NCBI GenBank assembly: GCA_019638705.1
Contig: JAHBTI010000001.1
Coordinates: forward strand, 1-64,000
Length of the DNA stretch: 64,000 bases
Reading direction: 5' to 3'
Source of the DNA: Bacteroidota bacterium
Lineage (GTDB): Bacteria; Bacteroidota; Bacteroidia; B-17B0; Aurantibacillaceae
The translations under genes were made by a program, and so were the position numbers. Of the stretch, positions 49,835 through 58,422 are shown in pieces (the first letter of the stretch is position 1; the number at the start of each line of letters is the position of its first letter). Under the pieces are notes generated by a model. That model searched no databases. It saw only the letters and a list, made by a program, of their open reading frames with translations, and had not been told where the DNA came from.

Positions 49835-51364
49835 TCACCCCGCCCAGCCTTCTCTGTCCAAACTACGGTACTGAATAGCTTCTGCAATGTACTGTGTTTC
49901 TATGTTTGCAGAATTATCCAAATCAGCAATGGTACGCGCCACTTTTAAAATGCGGTCGTAAGCGCGTGCACTTAAACCCAAACGCTCCATAGCATTTTTT
50001 AAAAGTGTGTTGCTTGCTTCGTTCAGTTGGCAATAGCTTTTTAAATCTTTGCTTCGCATTTGCGCGTTGCAGTGTATGTGTTCTTCGCTGGCGTAACGTT
50101 TGCTTTGTATTTCCCGCGCTTTCATCACACGTTCACGAATAGCATTGCTGTTTTCAGAAACCTGTTGTTTACTTAATTCGCTGAAAGGAACGGGCGTAAC
50201 TTCAATGTGCAAATCAATTCTATCCAATAAAGGACCACTAATTTTATTCAAATATTTTTGTACTATACCGGGTGCGCACACGCAGTCTTTTTCGGGGTGA
50301 TTGTAATAACCGCAGGGGCAGGGGTTCATGCTTGCCACCAACATAAAACTTGCGGGATATTCTACACTGAATTTTGCGCGGCTGATTGTTACTACACGGT
50401 CTTCAATGGGTTGGCGCATTACTTCCAACACGCTGCGTTTAAATTCGGGCAGCTCGTCTAAAAATAAAACGCCGTTGTGCGCCAAACTTATTTCACCCGG
50501 TTGAGGATTGTTGCCCCCGCCCACCAAAGCAATATCGCTGATGGTGTGATGTGGCGCGCGAAAAGGACGCTGCCTTACCAAACCTTTTCCTTTGCCTGCT
50601 ACGCTGTGAATTTTAGTTGTTTCCAAAGCTTCTTCGGGTGTGAGCGGCGGCAAAATACCCGATAAACGTTTGCTTAACATGGTTTTTCCTGCACCGGGCG
50701 GACCAATTAAAATGACATTGTGCCCGCCTGCGGCTGCAATTTCCAAAGCACGTTTAATATTTTCCTGACCTTTTACATCGGCAAAATCAAATTCGGCAAA
50801 TTCGTTTGTGTTTAAAAACGTTTCATCTAAGTTGATGTCTGCTTTTTGTAACGAATTTTCTCCGCGAAAAAAATCAATTACCTGTTTTATGTTATTGGCG
50901 TGCAACACTTCCAAACCCTTAACAACTGCCGCTTCCGAAGCATTGGCTTCGGGCAGAATAATCCCTTTAAATCCCTCTTTGCGCGCACTGATGGCAATGG
51001 GCAATGCGCCTTTAATCGGGCGCAGTTCGCCGTCCAAAGATAATTCGCCCATAATCACATAATCGGAAATTATGTCGGCGGGAATTTGCTCGCTTGCCGA
51101 TAGAATGCCCATGGCAATTGTTAAATCATACGCCGAACCTTCTTTACGAATGTCGGCAGGTGCCATGTTTATGGTAATTTGTTTTCCGGGAATTTTGTAA
51201 CCGTATTGTTTCAGTGCGGTGTGTATGCGCTGCTGACTTTCTTTCACGGCATTGTCGGGCAAACCAACCAAATAAAAATTAACGCCCGTGCTGATGCTCA
51301 CTTCCACAGTAATTTTTGTGGCGTTAATGCCCTGCACGGCGTATCCGTAGGTTTTAATAAGCAT
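49835..51364 (-). CDS. YifB/ComM-family Mg-chelatase-like AAA+ ATPase
   Basis: I place the start at ATG 51364 ([20 protein letters not shown]), the conserved N-terminus; the frame is open 14 codons further. The 509-residue protein has the N-terminal Lon-like fold ([20 protein letters not shown]), Walker A ([18 protein letters not shown]), Walker B ([20 protein letters not shown]), the zinc-like motif [15 protein letters not shown] and a C-terminal YifB domain ([20 protein letters not shown]). ComM-type helicases promote branch migration during natural transformation in other bacteria. Here the role is inferred from family. Confidence 0.95.
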   Translation of the reverse strand: MLIKTYGYAVQGINATKITVEVSISTGVNFYLVGLPDNAVKESQQRIHTALKQYGYKIPGKQITINMAPADIRKEGSAYDLTIAMGILSASEQIPADIISDYVIMGELSLDGELRPIKGALPIAISARKEGFKGIILPEANASEAAVVKGLEVLHANNIKQVIDFFRGENSLQKADINLDETFLNTNEFAEFDFADVKGQENIKRALEIAAAGGHNVILIGPPGAGKTMLSKRLSGILPPLTPEEALETTKIHSVAGKGKGLVRQRPFRAPHHTISDIALVGGGNNPQPGEISLAHNGVLFLDELPEFKRSVLEVMRQPIEDRVVTISRAKFSVEYPASFMLVASMNPCPCGYYNHPEKDCVCAPGIVQKYLNKISGPLLDRIDLHIEVTPVPFSELSKQQVSENSNAIRERVMKAREIQSKRYASEEHIHCNAQMRSKDLKSYCQLNEASNTLLKNAMERLGLSARAYDRILKVARTIADLDNSANIETQYIAEAIQYRSLDREGWAG

Positions 51365-51447
51365 AACGCCAAAGTACGCATTTTTTAAACAAAGGTTTGT
51401 TATCAATAAAAAATGGTGGATTTTTCTTTCAGCCTTTAAATTTTTTG

Positions 51448-51455
51448 TAGGTTTG
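51448..51455 (+). promoter_or_regulatory. -7 element TAGGTTTG
   Basis: Lies 29 bp before ATG 51485. Confidence 0.45.
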
Positions 51456-51484
51456 GCAGTCTTATTAAATTAAAAATCTGTATT

Positions 51485-51910
51485 ATGAAAAAAATTATTT
51501 TACTCGGTGCGTTTTTTCTTTCGTTAAACGCTTTTGCGCAAGAAGAACCAAATTGTTACACAAAATGGGCTGAAAAATTTGACACACGCGGCGCGGACGA
51601 AATCAAAGACGGCGTGTATGAAGATGTGATTATTAGTTCCCGCCAGGGCAAAAGGGCTGTTTGCTACAATGGTAAAGCCATAGTAAACAACGGCACAATA
51701 GTAAAGGCATATATTTTGCTGGTTGACGGCAGCTACGATGAAGTAAGACGAACCTGGCAAAACGGTTCGGATAAAAACGTAAGCATTGAAAACGGTATCA
51801 GCAAAACCATGACTTCTGTTTACGGTGAATCGGTTAATATTCTTTTCCCGAAAAAGTTGAAACCGAAAAAAGCTAATCCTTCGTTGGCGGCTGAACCTAC
51901 TGATGAATAA
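51485..51910 (+). CDS. Small exported protein of unknown function
   Basis: This 141-residue protein has a signal peptide (MKKIILLGAFFLSLNAFAQ) and a beta-rich mature domain (DTRGADEIKDGVYEDVIISS; YILLVDGSYDEVRRTWQNGS). The C-terminus is basic then acidic (KKLKPKKANPSLAAEPTDE). No family recognised. Followed 44 bp later by a membrane protein on the same strand. Confidence 0.75.
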   Translation: MKKIILLGAFFLSLNAFAQEEPNCYTKWAEKFDTRGADEIKDGVYEDVIISSRQGKRAVCYNGKAIVNNGTIVKAYILLVDGSYDEVRRTWQNGSDKNVSIENGISKTMTSVYGESVNILFPKKLKPKKANPSLAAEPTDE

Positions 51911-51953
51911 ATAACATTCTAAATCTTAATTACTAAATTCTAAAGGCGCGGCG

Positions 51954-52340
51954 ATGTTACATAAAATTTCAGCAGGGCAGCGTTGGTTTTTTATGTTGGT
52001 GCTTGTGGCAATAATGGCTGCAAGCCTGTATTATTCGCTGATACATTACAGCGACGGAGGTTGTGACGGAGGCTTATGTGCGCTTGGCATTATTTTTCAT
52101 GGTGTGCCGCTCTTTTTTTCGTGGATTTTTACATTTCTTGCTTTTGGTTTTTATGCAAAAAAAAGACTATTGCCCGTAGTGTTTTTAATTATCAGCATCT
52201 TTATTGCAGCTTATCTTTTAACTCTTGAATACGGTTACAGAGGAGGCAAATTAAAAAATCCTGTTTATATTATTTTTGTGGTTCAGGGAATTTTACTCCT
52301 TCTTCTTCGCCAGAAATATGGGGAGGAGTCTGATTCTTAA
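51954..52340 (+). CDS. Small integral membrane protein of unknown function
   Basis: This 128-residue protein has four predicted membrane segments (about 10-27, 42-62, 70-90, 104-120). A short loop between the first two holds a CDGGLC pair. No family recognised. Probably co-transcribed with the exported protein upstream. Confidence 0.72.
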   Translation: MLHKISAGQRWFFMLVLVAIMAASLYYSLIHYSDGGCDGGLCALGIIFHGVPLFFSWIFTFLAFGFYAKKRLLPVVFLIISIFIAAYLLTLEYGYRGGKLKNPVYIIFVVQGILLLLLRQKYGEESDS

Positions 52341-52349
52341 CGTTACAAA

Positions 52350-52415
52350 TCATTGGTGTTTGGAATCAGCTTTGTTTGGTTCGCCTTGCCGTAAGTATTC
52401 TTCAAAATTATTCAT
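52350..52415 (-). pseudogene. Probable remnant of a VbhA-like antitoxin gene
   Basis: Read leftward from ATG 52415 the frame is MNNFEEYLRQGEPNKADSKHQ and then a stop. The first 14 residues match my recollection of the N-terminus of small antitoxins of Fic loci (F-E-E-Y-x-R-Q-G-E-P). The rest of the antitoxin and any Fic gene are absent, so this is a relic or a coincidental short ORF. Confidence 0.4.
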
Positions 52416-52468
52416 TACAAATTTTTTGGCTATAATATTTTGAGTGAGTCTGCATGATGCTAATCCTT

Positions 52469-53113
52469 GTTAGCAGCAGTTATTGTCATTTTTTTCGGTT
52501 GTCAATAGTTACTCGGTATTCGTCTGAACGTTCGATTACATTTCCTAAACGGTCAACTTGAACCAAATATAACTCCGCTTTTCCTTCTACAATTTGCTTA
52601 TCGCGTATTTCTAAATATTTCAAGTTGGTTAGATTGTCTATCGTGTCTTTGTCCATAATTATTTTGTTTCCGTCAATTTTGTATGTTCCATAAGAATAGT
52701 CGCTTAGTCCGATAGCTGAATTGTCAAAAATATATGTTCCGTCAGTTTTGAAGTCAATCCCTGTTCCGTTATAATCTCCGTCATAAAATACTTTCAAAAG
52801 TGTCGGCTTGTTGAAATTATTATTGATTTGTATTTCTAATGCCAAAATGATTGCAATAAAAAGTATGCTTAAAAGTGTCAACCCAAAGTTTGAAAATCGT
52901 TTTTCTGTCTTGAATAATTGAATGTCTTTAAAAACCGTCCACACAAAAATTAGCATCCCAATCAGAATAAGCCCGAACCAAATTATTGCTTCAAAAAAGA
53001 AAGTTTGGTATTTCATTTTGTAGGTCAAATAAGTCAGAAGTCCACCGACAAAAAGAATTAAAATTAGTCTTACTACTCTCATTTACTTTAGGGGTTCGTT
53101 AATTGCTGCTAAC
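52469..53113. repeat. Perfect 10-bp inverted repeats bounding a single-gene cassette
   Basis: GTTAGCAGCA at 52469-52478 and TGCTGCTAAC at 53104-53113 flank the membrane-protein gene 52486-53082. The left repeat overlaps a small hairpin GCTAA-TCCTTG-TTAGC (52459-52474). The enclosed gene is more AT-rich than its neighbours. Confidence 0.6.
52486..53082 (-). CDS. Small membrane protein of unknown function, probable acquired cassette
   Basis: This 198-residue protein has three N-terminal membrane helices (about 4-22, 28-48, 68-86) and a C-terminal beta domain of about 110 residues (FDKTDGTYIFDNSAIGLSDY-like strands in YDGDYNGTGIDFKTDGTY), resembling lipocalin-like lids. The codon pattern is AT-rich relative to neighbours and the gene is bounded by inverted repeats. 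No family recognised. Confidence 0.68.
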   Translation of the reverse strand: MRVVRLILILFVGGLLTYLTYKMKYQTFFFEAIIWFGLILIGMLIFVWTVFKDIQLFKTEKRFSNFGLTLLSILFIAIILALEIQINNNFNKPTLLKVFYDGDYNGTGIDFKTDGTYIFDNSAIGLSDYSYGTYKIDGNKIIMDKDTIDNLTNLKYLEIRDKQIVEGKAELYLVQVDRLGNVIERSDEYRVTIDNRKK

Positions 53114-53158
53114 TCCCAAATATACACACCTCCCCAATCACACAAAATCAATTTTATT

Positions 53159-53947
53159 TCAAAGATTATTCGCACCCGCAACCAATTCTGCCACGTCCAA
53201 CACTTTGGTTTGAGTTTCTTTATTAAAATGTTTTACGCCGTCTGTCATCATGGTATTGCAAAAGGGACAAGCCACCGCAATCACATCGGGATTTTCTGCT
53301 AAGGCTTCTTCAGCGCGTTCAATGTTCACTTCGCGACTTCCTTTTTCGGCTTCTTTAAACATTTGCGCGCCGCCTGCACCGCAACACAAACCTTTGGCGC
53401 GGCTGCGTTTCATTTCCGCTAAATCGGCATCTAAATTTTGAATGACTTCGCGCGGCGCTTCATATACATCGTTGGCGCGCCCCAAATAACAAGGGTCGTG
53501 AAACACAATTTTTTTGCCTTTAAATTCTCCGCCCTCAACTTTTAATTTTCCTTCGTTAATGAGCTGCTGAACTAATTGCGTGTGATGAATGACTTCGTAA
53601 TTTCCGCCCAAGGCAGGATATTCATTTTTCAAGGTATTAAAGCAATGCGGACAACCCGTTACTATTTTTTTAATGTTGTAATTGTTCAGGGTTGTAATGT
53701 TCGTCATGGCTTGCATTTGAAACAAAAATTCGTTTCCTGCGCGTTTGGCGGGGTCGCCCGTGCAACTTTCTTCCGCACCGAGAATGGCAAATTTTATATT
53801 TACATGATTTAATATGCGCACAATGGCGCGTGTAATTTTTTTCGCTCTGTCGTCAAAACTGCCGCTGCACCCAACCCAAAAAAGTATGTCGGGTTGTTCA
53901 CCGCTTGCAGTAAATTCTGCCATTGTTTTTACTTGTATCGTACTCAT
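53159..53947 (-). CDS. HdrB-like cysteine-rich (CCG-domain) redox subunit
   Basis: This 262-residue protein holds two CCG-type cysteine motifs of heterodisulfide-reductase subunit B and related enzymes: an early VGCSGSFDDR with CPHCFNTLKNEYP, and a late HDPCYLGRANDVYEAP, GLCCGAGGAQM and ACPFCNTMMTDG. Such domains bind a noncubane 4Fe-4S cluster or act as thiol redox centres. It follows the membrane Fe-S protein by about 100 bp in the same direction. Together they look like a menaquinone- or ferredoxin-linked electron module whose substrate is unknown. Confidence 0.88.
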   Translation of the reverse strand: MSTIQVKTMAEFTASGEQPDILFWVGCSGSFDDRAKKITRAIVRILNHVNIKFAILGAEESCTGDPAKRAGNEFLFQMQAMTNITTLNNYNIKKIVTGCPHCFNTLKNEYPALGGNYEVIHHTQLVQQLINEGKLKVEGGEFKGKKIVFHDPCYLGRANDVYEAPREVIQNLDADLAEMKRSRAKGLCCGAGGAQMFKEAEKGSREVNIERAEEALAENPDVIAVACPFCNTMMTDGVKHFNKETQTKVLDVAELVAGANNL

Positions 53948-54049
53948 AATTCTTTAAGTTTTAGAGTTTGTTATTTCAAAGTATCATTGAACATTGATAA
54001 TTGAACATTTAACAAGGTGTGTCATTTCACATTTTCAATTTTACTTTTT

Positions 54050-55345
54050 TTATTGTTCGTTTATCCAATTCGCTCTATCACTCGGACTAAACTGCCAAGG
54101 TGCGCCATTGTTTTCCACGTTGCTGAACATGCCGTTTAATTCTGCGGGACTGTTACTTTCTTCCATTACCAAATAGCGGCGCATTTCCAAAATAATTTCC
54201 AAGGGATTAATGTTTACGGGACATTCCTGCACACAAGCGTTGCAAGTATTGCAAGCCCAAATTTCTTCGTGCGTAACGTAATCGCCGAGCAAGGCTTTTC
54301 CGTCATCAACAAAAACACCTTTGTTTTTATCTATGTTTTTGCCCACTTCTTCCAAACGGTCGCGGGTGTCCATAATAATTTTTCGCGGCGATAATTTTTT
54401 TCCTGTTATGTTTTGCGGACAAGAACTTGTGCAACGCCCACATTCAGTACAAGAATAAGCATCTAACAAATTTTTCCAAGTCAAATCCTGCACATCTTTT
54501 ACGCCAAAACGTTGGGGATTGTTCGGGTCGGTTTGCGGTTGGTAAGCCGGGTCAAAGTTTGGCGCGACCACATCAGTAACGGAAGCCAATGTTGAAAATT
54601 CTCCTTTCGGTTTTAAGTTGGAATAGTAAGTATTAGGAAACGCCAACAGAATGTGCAAATGTTTTGAAATGGGCAAATAGTTTAAAAAGCCGAAAATGCC
54701 AACGATATGCAGCCACCAGCAAAAACGCTCCATAAAAATTAAAGTGCCGTCATTCATGTTTGTTAAAAATGGTGCGATAAATTGCGAAACAGGAAAGCTT
54801 CCCGCAGTTGTGTAATGCTCGTTACCGCGCACTTGCAGAGTTTGGTCGGCAGCGTTCATTAAAAATAAGGCGCTCATCATTATAATTTCAGAACACAAAA
54901 TAATGTTGGCATCGGTTTTTGCCCAACCGTTGAGTTCTTTCATTACCAAACGTTTCACATGAACAATGTTTCTTCTGATTAAAAACACGGCGCAACCAAA
55001 GGTTACCAAAAACGCCAGCACTTCAAAAAAGCCGATGAGGAAATTATAGAAACCACCGAGAAACGAAAATGCACGGTGTGTTTGAAATACGCCGTCCACA
55101 AACATTTCCAAAACCTCAATGTTGATGAGAACGAAACCAACATAAACGAACAAGTGTAAAATAAACGGAATTGGTCGCGTTGCCATTTTGCTTTGCCCAA
55201 AGGCTACACGCAGCATGGTTTTCAAATCGCCTTTCACTTCCACATCTTTGCCCAACAAAATGTTTCGGCGAACTTTTTTGATGTTGATGTAAAACAGGGC
55301 TGATGCGCCAATCAACAGAATACAAAAAATACCGGAGCTAATCAT
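54050..55345 (-). CDS. Membrane Fe-S protein (HdrC/GlpC-like with five-helix membrane domain)
   Basis: This 431-residue protein has five or six membrane helices in the first 260 residues (ILLIGASALFYINI, LHLFVYVGFVLINIEV, ILCSEIIMMSALFLM, and others) with conserved histidines in the style of a di-haem cytochrome b or NarI. Two 4Fe-4S motifs follow (CTECGRCTSSCP near 296 and CNTCNACVQECP near 350). It is 7 bp downstream of the MCE protein. The architecture equals that of quinone-linked HdrC/E fusions in Bacteroidota. Electron transfer between quinone and the HdrB-like partner is inferred. Confidence 0.88.
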   Translation of the reverse strand: MISSGIFCILLIGASALFYINIKKVRRNILLGKDVEVKGDLKTMLRVAFGQSKMATRPIPFILHLFVYVGFVLINIEVLEMFVDGVFQTHRAFSFLGGFYNFLIGFFEVLAFLVTFGCAVFLIRRNIVHVKRLVMKELNGWAKTDANIILCSEIIMMSALFLMNAADQTLQVRGNEHYTTAGSFPVSQFIAPFLTNMNDGTLIFMERFCWWLHIVGIFGFLNYLPISKHLHILLAFPNTYYSNLKPKGEFSTLASVTDVVAPNFDPAYQPQTDPNNPQRFGVKDVQDLTWKNLLDAYSCTECGRCTSSCPQNITGKKLSPRKIIMDTRDRLEEVGKNIDKNKGVFVDDGKALLGDYVTHEEIWACNTCNACVQECPVNINPLEIILEMRRYLVMEESNSPAELNGMFSNVENNGAPWQFSPSDRANWINEQ

Positions 55346-55351
55346 GTTTGT

Positions 55352-56332
55352 TTAATCTTTTGGTTTGTCTTTATCTTTTTTTCCGAAAATAGAGAAATGA
55401 ACGTAACGTTTCGGGTTCTTTCTCAAATCTTGCAGCAACTTATCCAAATCTTCAGATGATTTATTCAGGTTGTTGTACAGAGAATCGTTTTTTGCCAGCT
55501 TGCCCAAAGTACCTTGTCCTGCGTTTATTCGGGCAAGCAATTCGTTCATTTCTTTCAGGGTTTTGTCGGCATTGGTAATGGCACTTTTTAATTCTGATTT
55601 AGCCAAAGAATCGGAAAGCGTGCTAAAATTGCTGAGAATGTTGTCTATTTTCTTTTCGTTTTGGTGCAAGTTGTTGGTAATGGCACTCAAATTGCCGAGT
55701 ATAGCCGATAATTTTTCTTTTTCGCTTGCCATTAAAGCATCTAATTTGAATGCGGTTTGCTCTAAACTTTTAAGGGCATTGCGCACACTTTCAAAAGATT
55801 TATCAATGTTGTCGCGGTTTTTGGTACTCAGTAATAAGCTCAAGGTGTTCATTACCGTGTCCATGCTTCCCAATAAATTTTCGGCTTTGGCTTGTATGGG
55901 CGCAAGTTGTTTGTTAAACGATTCTTTTAACCCCTGCTCGGTTTCTGCCACCAAAGTATCGCCGTCTTTTACTAAATCTTTGCCGTTGCCAATGGCAATA
56001 TCAATGGCTTTTGTTCCCAGCAAATCGGAACTGATGGCGCGGGCAATGGAATTTTTCGGAATGTCAGCATCTTCGGTAATTACCATTTGTACCAATACCT
56101 GCGTTTCACCGCCTTTTTGAATAAGCGAAATTTTGCTCACCTGTCCGATTTTAAATCCGCGTATTTGCACAGGATTGGCAGGAATAAGATTTTCAATTTT
56201 GGGATACACGGCATACAAATACGACTTTTGAGAAAAAACATTTGCGCCTTTTAAAAAACTTATTCCCCATATAAGCGCGGCAATGGCACAAACGACTACA
56301 AGCCCGATTTTAAATTCTTTAGTTATCTTCAC
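55352..56332 (-). CDS. MCE/MlaD-family lipid-transport protein
   Basis: This 326-residue protein has one N-terminal membrane helix (about 7-27). An MCE domain follows at about 37-120 (SYLYAVYPKIENLIPANPVQ, IRGFKIGQVSKISLI, then SSDLLGTKAIDIAIGNGKDL), and a long C-terminal coiled coil (about 140-300). MCE proteins form hexameric periplasmic conduits for phospholipids. MlaE/MlaF partners are not in this window. It leads the leftward redox module with 7 bp spacing, an arrangement that recurs in Bacteroidota to my knowledge. Divergent from the TrmH gene by 63 bp. Confidence 0.92.
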   Translation of the reverse strand: MKITKEFKIGLVVVCAIAALIWGISFLKGANVFSQKSYLYAVYPKIENLIPANPVQIRGFKIGQVSKISLIQKGGETQVLVQMVITEDADIPKNSIARAISSDLLGTKAIDIAIGNGKDLVKDGDTLVAETEQGLKESFNKQLAPIQAKAENLLGSMDTVMNTLSLLLSTKNRDNIDKSFESVRNALKSLEQTAFKLDALMASEKEKLSAILGNLSAITNNLHQNEKKIDNILSNFSTLSDSLAKSELKSAITNADKTLKEMNELLARINAGQGTLGKLAKNDSLYNNLNKSSEDLDKLLQDLRKNPKRYVHFSIFGKKDKDKPKD

Positions 56333-56395
56333 AAAGGAAAAATTTAAGGTTTGAAACGCCTAAATATAGGGATTTTTCCCTAAACGAATTTTTAT

Positions 56396-56926
56396 ATGAA
56401 CCGTAAATTAAAGAACGAAGAACTCAATCGCTTAACGCTTGAAGAATTTAAAAGTTCGCAAAAGCAACCCATTGTGCTGGTGTTGGATAACGTGCGAAGT
56501 TTAAATAATGTAGGCTCTGCTTTTCGCACGGCTGACGCATTTTTGATTGAAGAAATTTTGCTGTGTGGCGTTACGGGTACTCCGCCAAACAAGGAAATTG
56601 AAAAAACGGCGTTGGGCGCAACGACTTCGGTGAAGTGGCAATATTTTAAAACCACGTTGGAAGCCTTGCAGTATTTGAAAGAAAAAAATTATTCCGTTTA
56701 CGCCATAGAGCAAGCCGAAAATAGTATTGCACTAAATAAATTTACAACACAAAAAAATGAACGCACGGCGTTTGTGTTTGGTAACGAAGTATATGGTGTA
56801 GAACAGGAAGTAATTAACACCTGCCAAGCCGTGGTTGAAATTCCGCAAATCGGTACAAAACATTCATTAAATATTTCGGTGAGTTTGGGTATTGTGCTGT
56901 GGGAAGTGGTGAGAAAATTTTTTTAG
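56396..56926 (+). CDS. TrmH/SpoU-family RNA ribose methyltransferase
   Basis: This 176-residue SPOUT methyltransferase lacks an N-terminal RNA-binding extension. Motif 1 is NVRSLNNVGSAFRTADAF near residue 31, motif 2 FGNEVYGVEQEVI near 125 and motif 3 IPQIGTKHSLNISVSLGIVL near 150. The motifs form the trefoil-knot SAM site. The enzyme 2'-O-methylates tRNA or rRNA; the target base cannot be told. Cytoplasmic. Start ATG 56396. Confidence 0.92.
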   Translation: MNRKLKNEELNRLTLEEFKSSQKQPIVLVLDNVRSLNNVGSAFRTADAFLIEEILLCGVTGTPPNKEIEKTALGATTSVKWQYFKTTLEALQYLKEKNYSVYAIEQAENSIALNKFTTQKNERTAFVFGNEVYGVEQEVINTCQAVVEIPQIGTKHSLNISVSLGIVLWEVVRKFF

Positions 56927-56938
56927 TATATTCACAAT

Positions 56939-57367
56939 ATGAAAACAATTTTGACAACATTCATTTTATTGCTAACGAGCAATTTCTACGGACAAACAAA
57001 AACAATAAAAGTAAAAAAGACGGTTACTCAAGAGACAATGACATCTGTTGTTACAATTGCAGGATTTTATCACGGAAATATTACTGTAAGTAAATTGATT
57101 GCTGCTAAAAAAATGCACATTTCAAACAACACAGAGAATTGGAAAATTATTTCATACGAGTTTATCGTTGGAGGTGGCAAAATTTCCAGTTTCACACAAC
57201 TTGGAGATAGCTTAACTTCAAACATAATTGAAGAATTATATAAAAGAAACCTCGATAACGGCAGTAAAATAAAACCACTAATACTTATAAGTAACATTAA
57301 AGCAATAAATTCTAAAAATGATACTATGTTTTTAAACCCAATTCAATTAAAGTTAGAGAAAGAATGA
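56939..57367 (+). CDS. Exported protein resembling the C-terminal domain of GldM
   Basis: This 142-residue protein has a signal peptide (MKTILTTFILLLTSNFYGQ) and one beta domain. Its segments AGFYHGNITVSKLIAAKKMH, ISYEFIVGGGKISSFTQLGD and KIKPLILISNIKAINSKNDT follow the last Ig-like domain of the T9SS/gliding motor protein GldM. GldM itself is a roughly 500-residue inner-membrane motor subunit, so this is a free-standing domain. It is 12 bp after the methyltransferase and overlaps the next gene (ATGA). Confidence 0.68.
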   Translation: MKTILTTFILLLTSNFYGQTKTIKVKKTVTQETMTSVVTIAGFYHGNITVSKLIAAKKMHISNNTENWKIISYEFIVGGGKISSFTQLGDSLTSNIIEELYKRNLDNGSKIKPLILISNIKAINSKNDTMFLNPIQLKLEKE

Positions 57368-57861
57368 TTGCTGCTACGAAATATGATTTTCCTCAAAAGT
57401 TAGATACAACTTCAAAAGTAATTACATCTGCAATAGCTTTAGGCAGTTTTGTTCCTGTATTTATAGAAAATGAAAAAGCAGCTATTGCCATTGTGGTTTT
57501 GCCTGTTATTTTCTTGTTTGGATTATTAACGTGGAATTATAAAGTTTCTTTAAACGAAGAAGAACTCTCGCTTCATAAATTAATTACCAAGAAAAAAATT
57601 CCCTTTTCAGAAATAGAAAAAGTAGAGCGCTTGCCAAAAAGTGAAACCAACCGTATGATTAGAGCTTTTGGAAACGGCGGTTTATTCGGTTATACAGGAT
57701 TGTTCTCTCATGGCACTCACGGAGGCATGAGATTGTACGCAACTTCTGCAAACAATATGGTTTTACTGTTCTTGCACAACGGAAAAAAAGTAGTAATAAG
57801 CCCCAACGAACCCGAAAATTTTATTGAAGCACTTAATAAGCACTTAAATCATAACACATGA
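57364..57861 (+). CDS. Small membrane protein with PH-like domain
   Basis: This 165-residue protein has two adjacent membrane helices (about 18-35 and 42-58) followed by a beta domain of the bacterial PH type (SLHKLITKKKIPFSEIEKVE, MVLLFLHNGKKVVISPNEPE). Its start overlaps the GldM-C-like gene and its stop overlaps folA (ATGA at both ends). Function unknown; the close coupling with folA is probably historical. Confidence 0.75.
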   Translation: MIAATKYDFPQKLDTTSKVITSAIALGSFVPVFIENEKAAIAIVVLPVIFLFGLLTWNYKVSLNEEELSLHKLITKKKIPFSEIEKVERLPKSETNRMIRAFGNGGLFGYTGLFSHGTHGGMRLYATSANNMVLLFLHNGKKVVISPNEPENFIEALNKHLNHNT

Positions 57862-58340
57862 AAATTGCAGCCATAGTTGCCACAGGGCTTAACAACGCCA
57901 TAGGAAAAAACAATCAATTGTTGTGGAAACTGCCCAACGATTTAAAATTTTTTAAAACCACCACACTGGGTTTCCCGATTATTATGGGGCGCAAAACCTA
58001 TGAGAGCGTTGGCAAACCCCTGCCCGGAAGAAAAAACATCATCATTACCCGCAACGGAAATTATAAAGTAGAGGGTGTAGAAATTTTTCATTCCGTTGAA
58101 GAAGCCATTAAACAATGCGGCAGCGAACAGGTGTTTATTGTGGGCGGTGCAGAAATTTATAAGCAAACGCTTCCTTTGGTGGACACCATTTATAGAACGC
58201 TTGTCGATGCAAACTTTGAAGCCGATACGTTTTTCCCTGAAATAAACACAAATGAATTTGAACTGGCTTGGGAAGAAGAACATCAGGCAGACGAAAAGCA
58301 TGAGTTTGGTTACAGTTTTCAGAAGTGGGTTAGGCGATAA
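57858..58340 (+). CDS. folA: Dihydrofolate reductase
   Basis: This 160-residue protein has all DHFR features: AIVATGLNNAIGKNNQLLWK at the N-terminus, LPNDLKFFKTTTLGFPIIMG, GRKTYESVGKPLPGRKNIII, VFIVGGAEIYKQTLPLVDTI, and a C-terminal YSFQKW strand. It reduces dihydrofolate with NADPH for thymidylate, purine and methionine synthesis. Usual length. It overlaps the upstream membrane gene by 4 bp. No thyA lies nearby. Confidence 0.95.
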   Translation: MKIAAIVATGLNNAIGKNNQLLWKLPNDLKFFKTTTLGFPIIMGRKTYESVGKPLPGRKNIIITRNGNYKVEGVEIFHSVEEAIKQCGSEQVFIVGGAEIYKQTLPLVDTIYRTLVDANFEADTFFPEINTNEFELAWEEEHQADEKHEFGYSFQKWVRR

Positions 58341-58371
58341 ATAAAAAAATTGCCGTGTTAGCAGCCAAAAC

Positions 58372-58402
58372 TTTGCGTAACCGCTCTCAAATGCTATTTT
58401 TG
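58372..58402 (+). promoter_or_regulatory. Consensus promoter for the transketolase gene
   Basis: TTTG at 58372-58375, exactly 19 bp, then TATTTTTG at 58395-58402, 20 bp before ATG 58423. Matches the Bacteroidota consensus fully. Confidence 0.85.
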
Positions 58403-58422
58403 CCCTAAATCAAAAAAAGAAA

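Noticed and set aside
52469..53113. Integron-type gene cassette
   Set aside because: GTTAGCA does not fit the GTTRRRY core, no integron integrase and no second cassette seen; left as an inverted-repeat-bounded gene.
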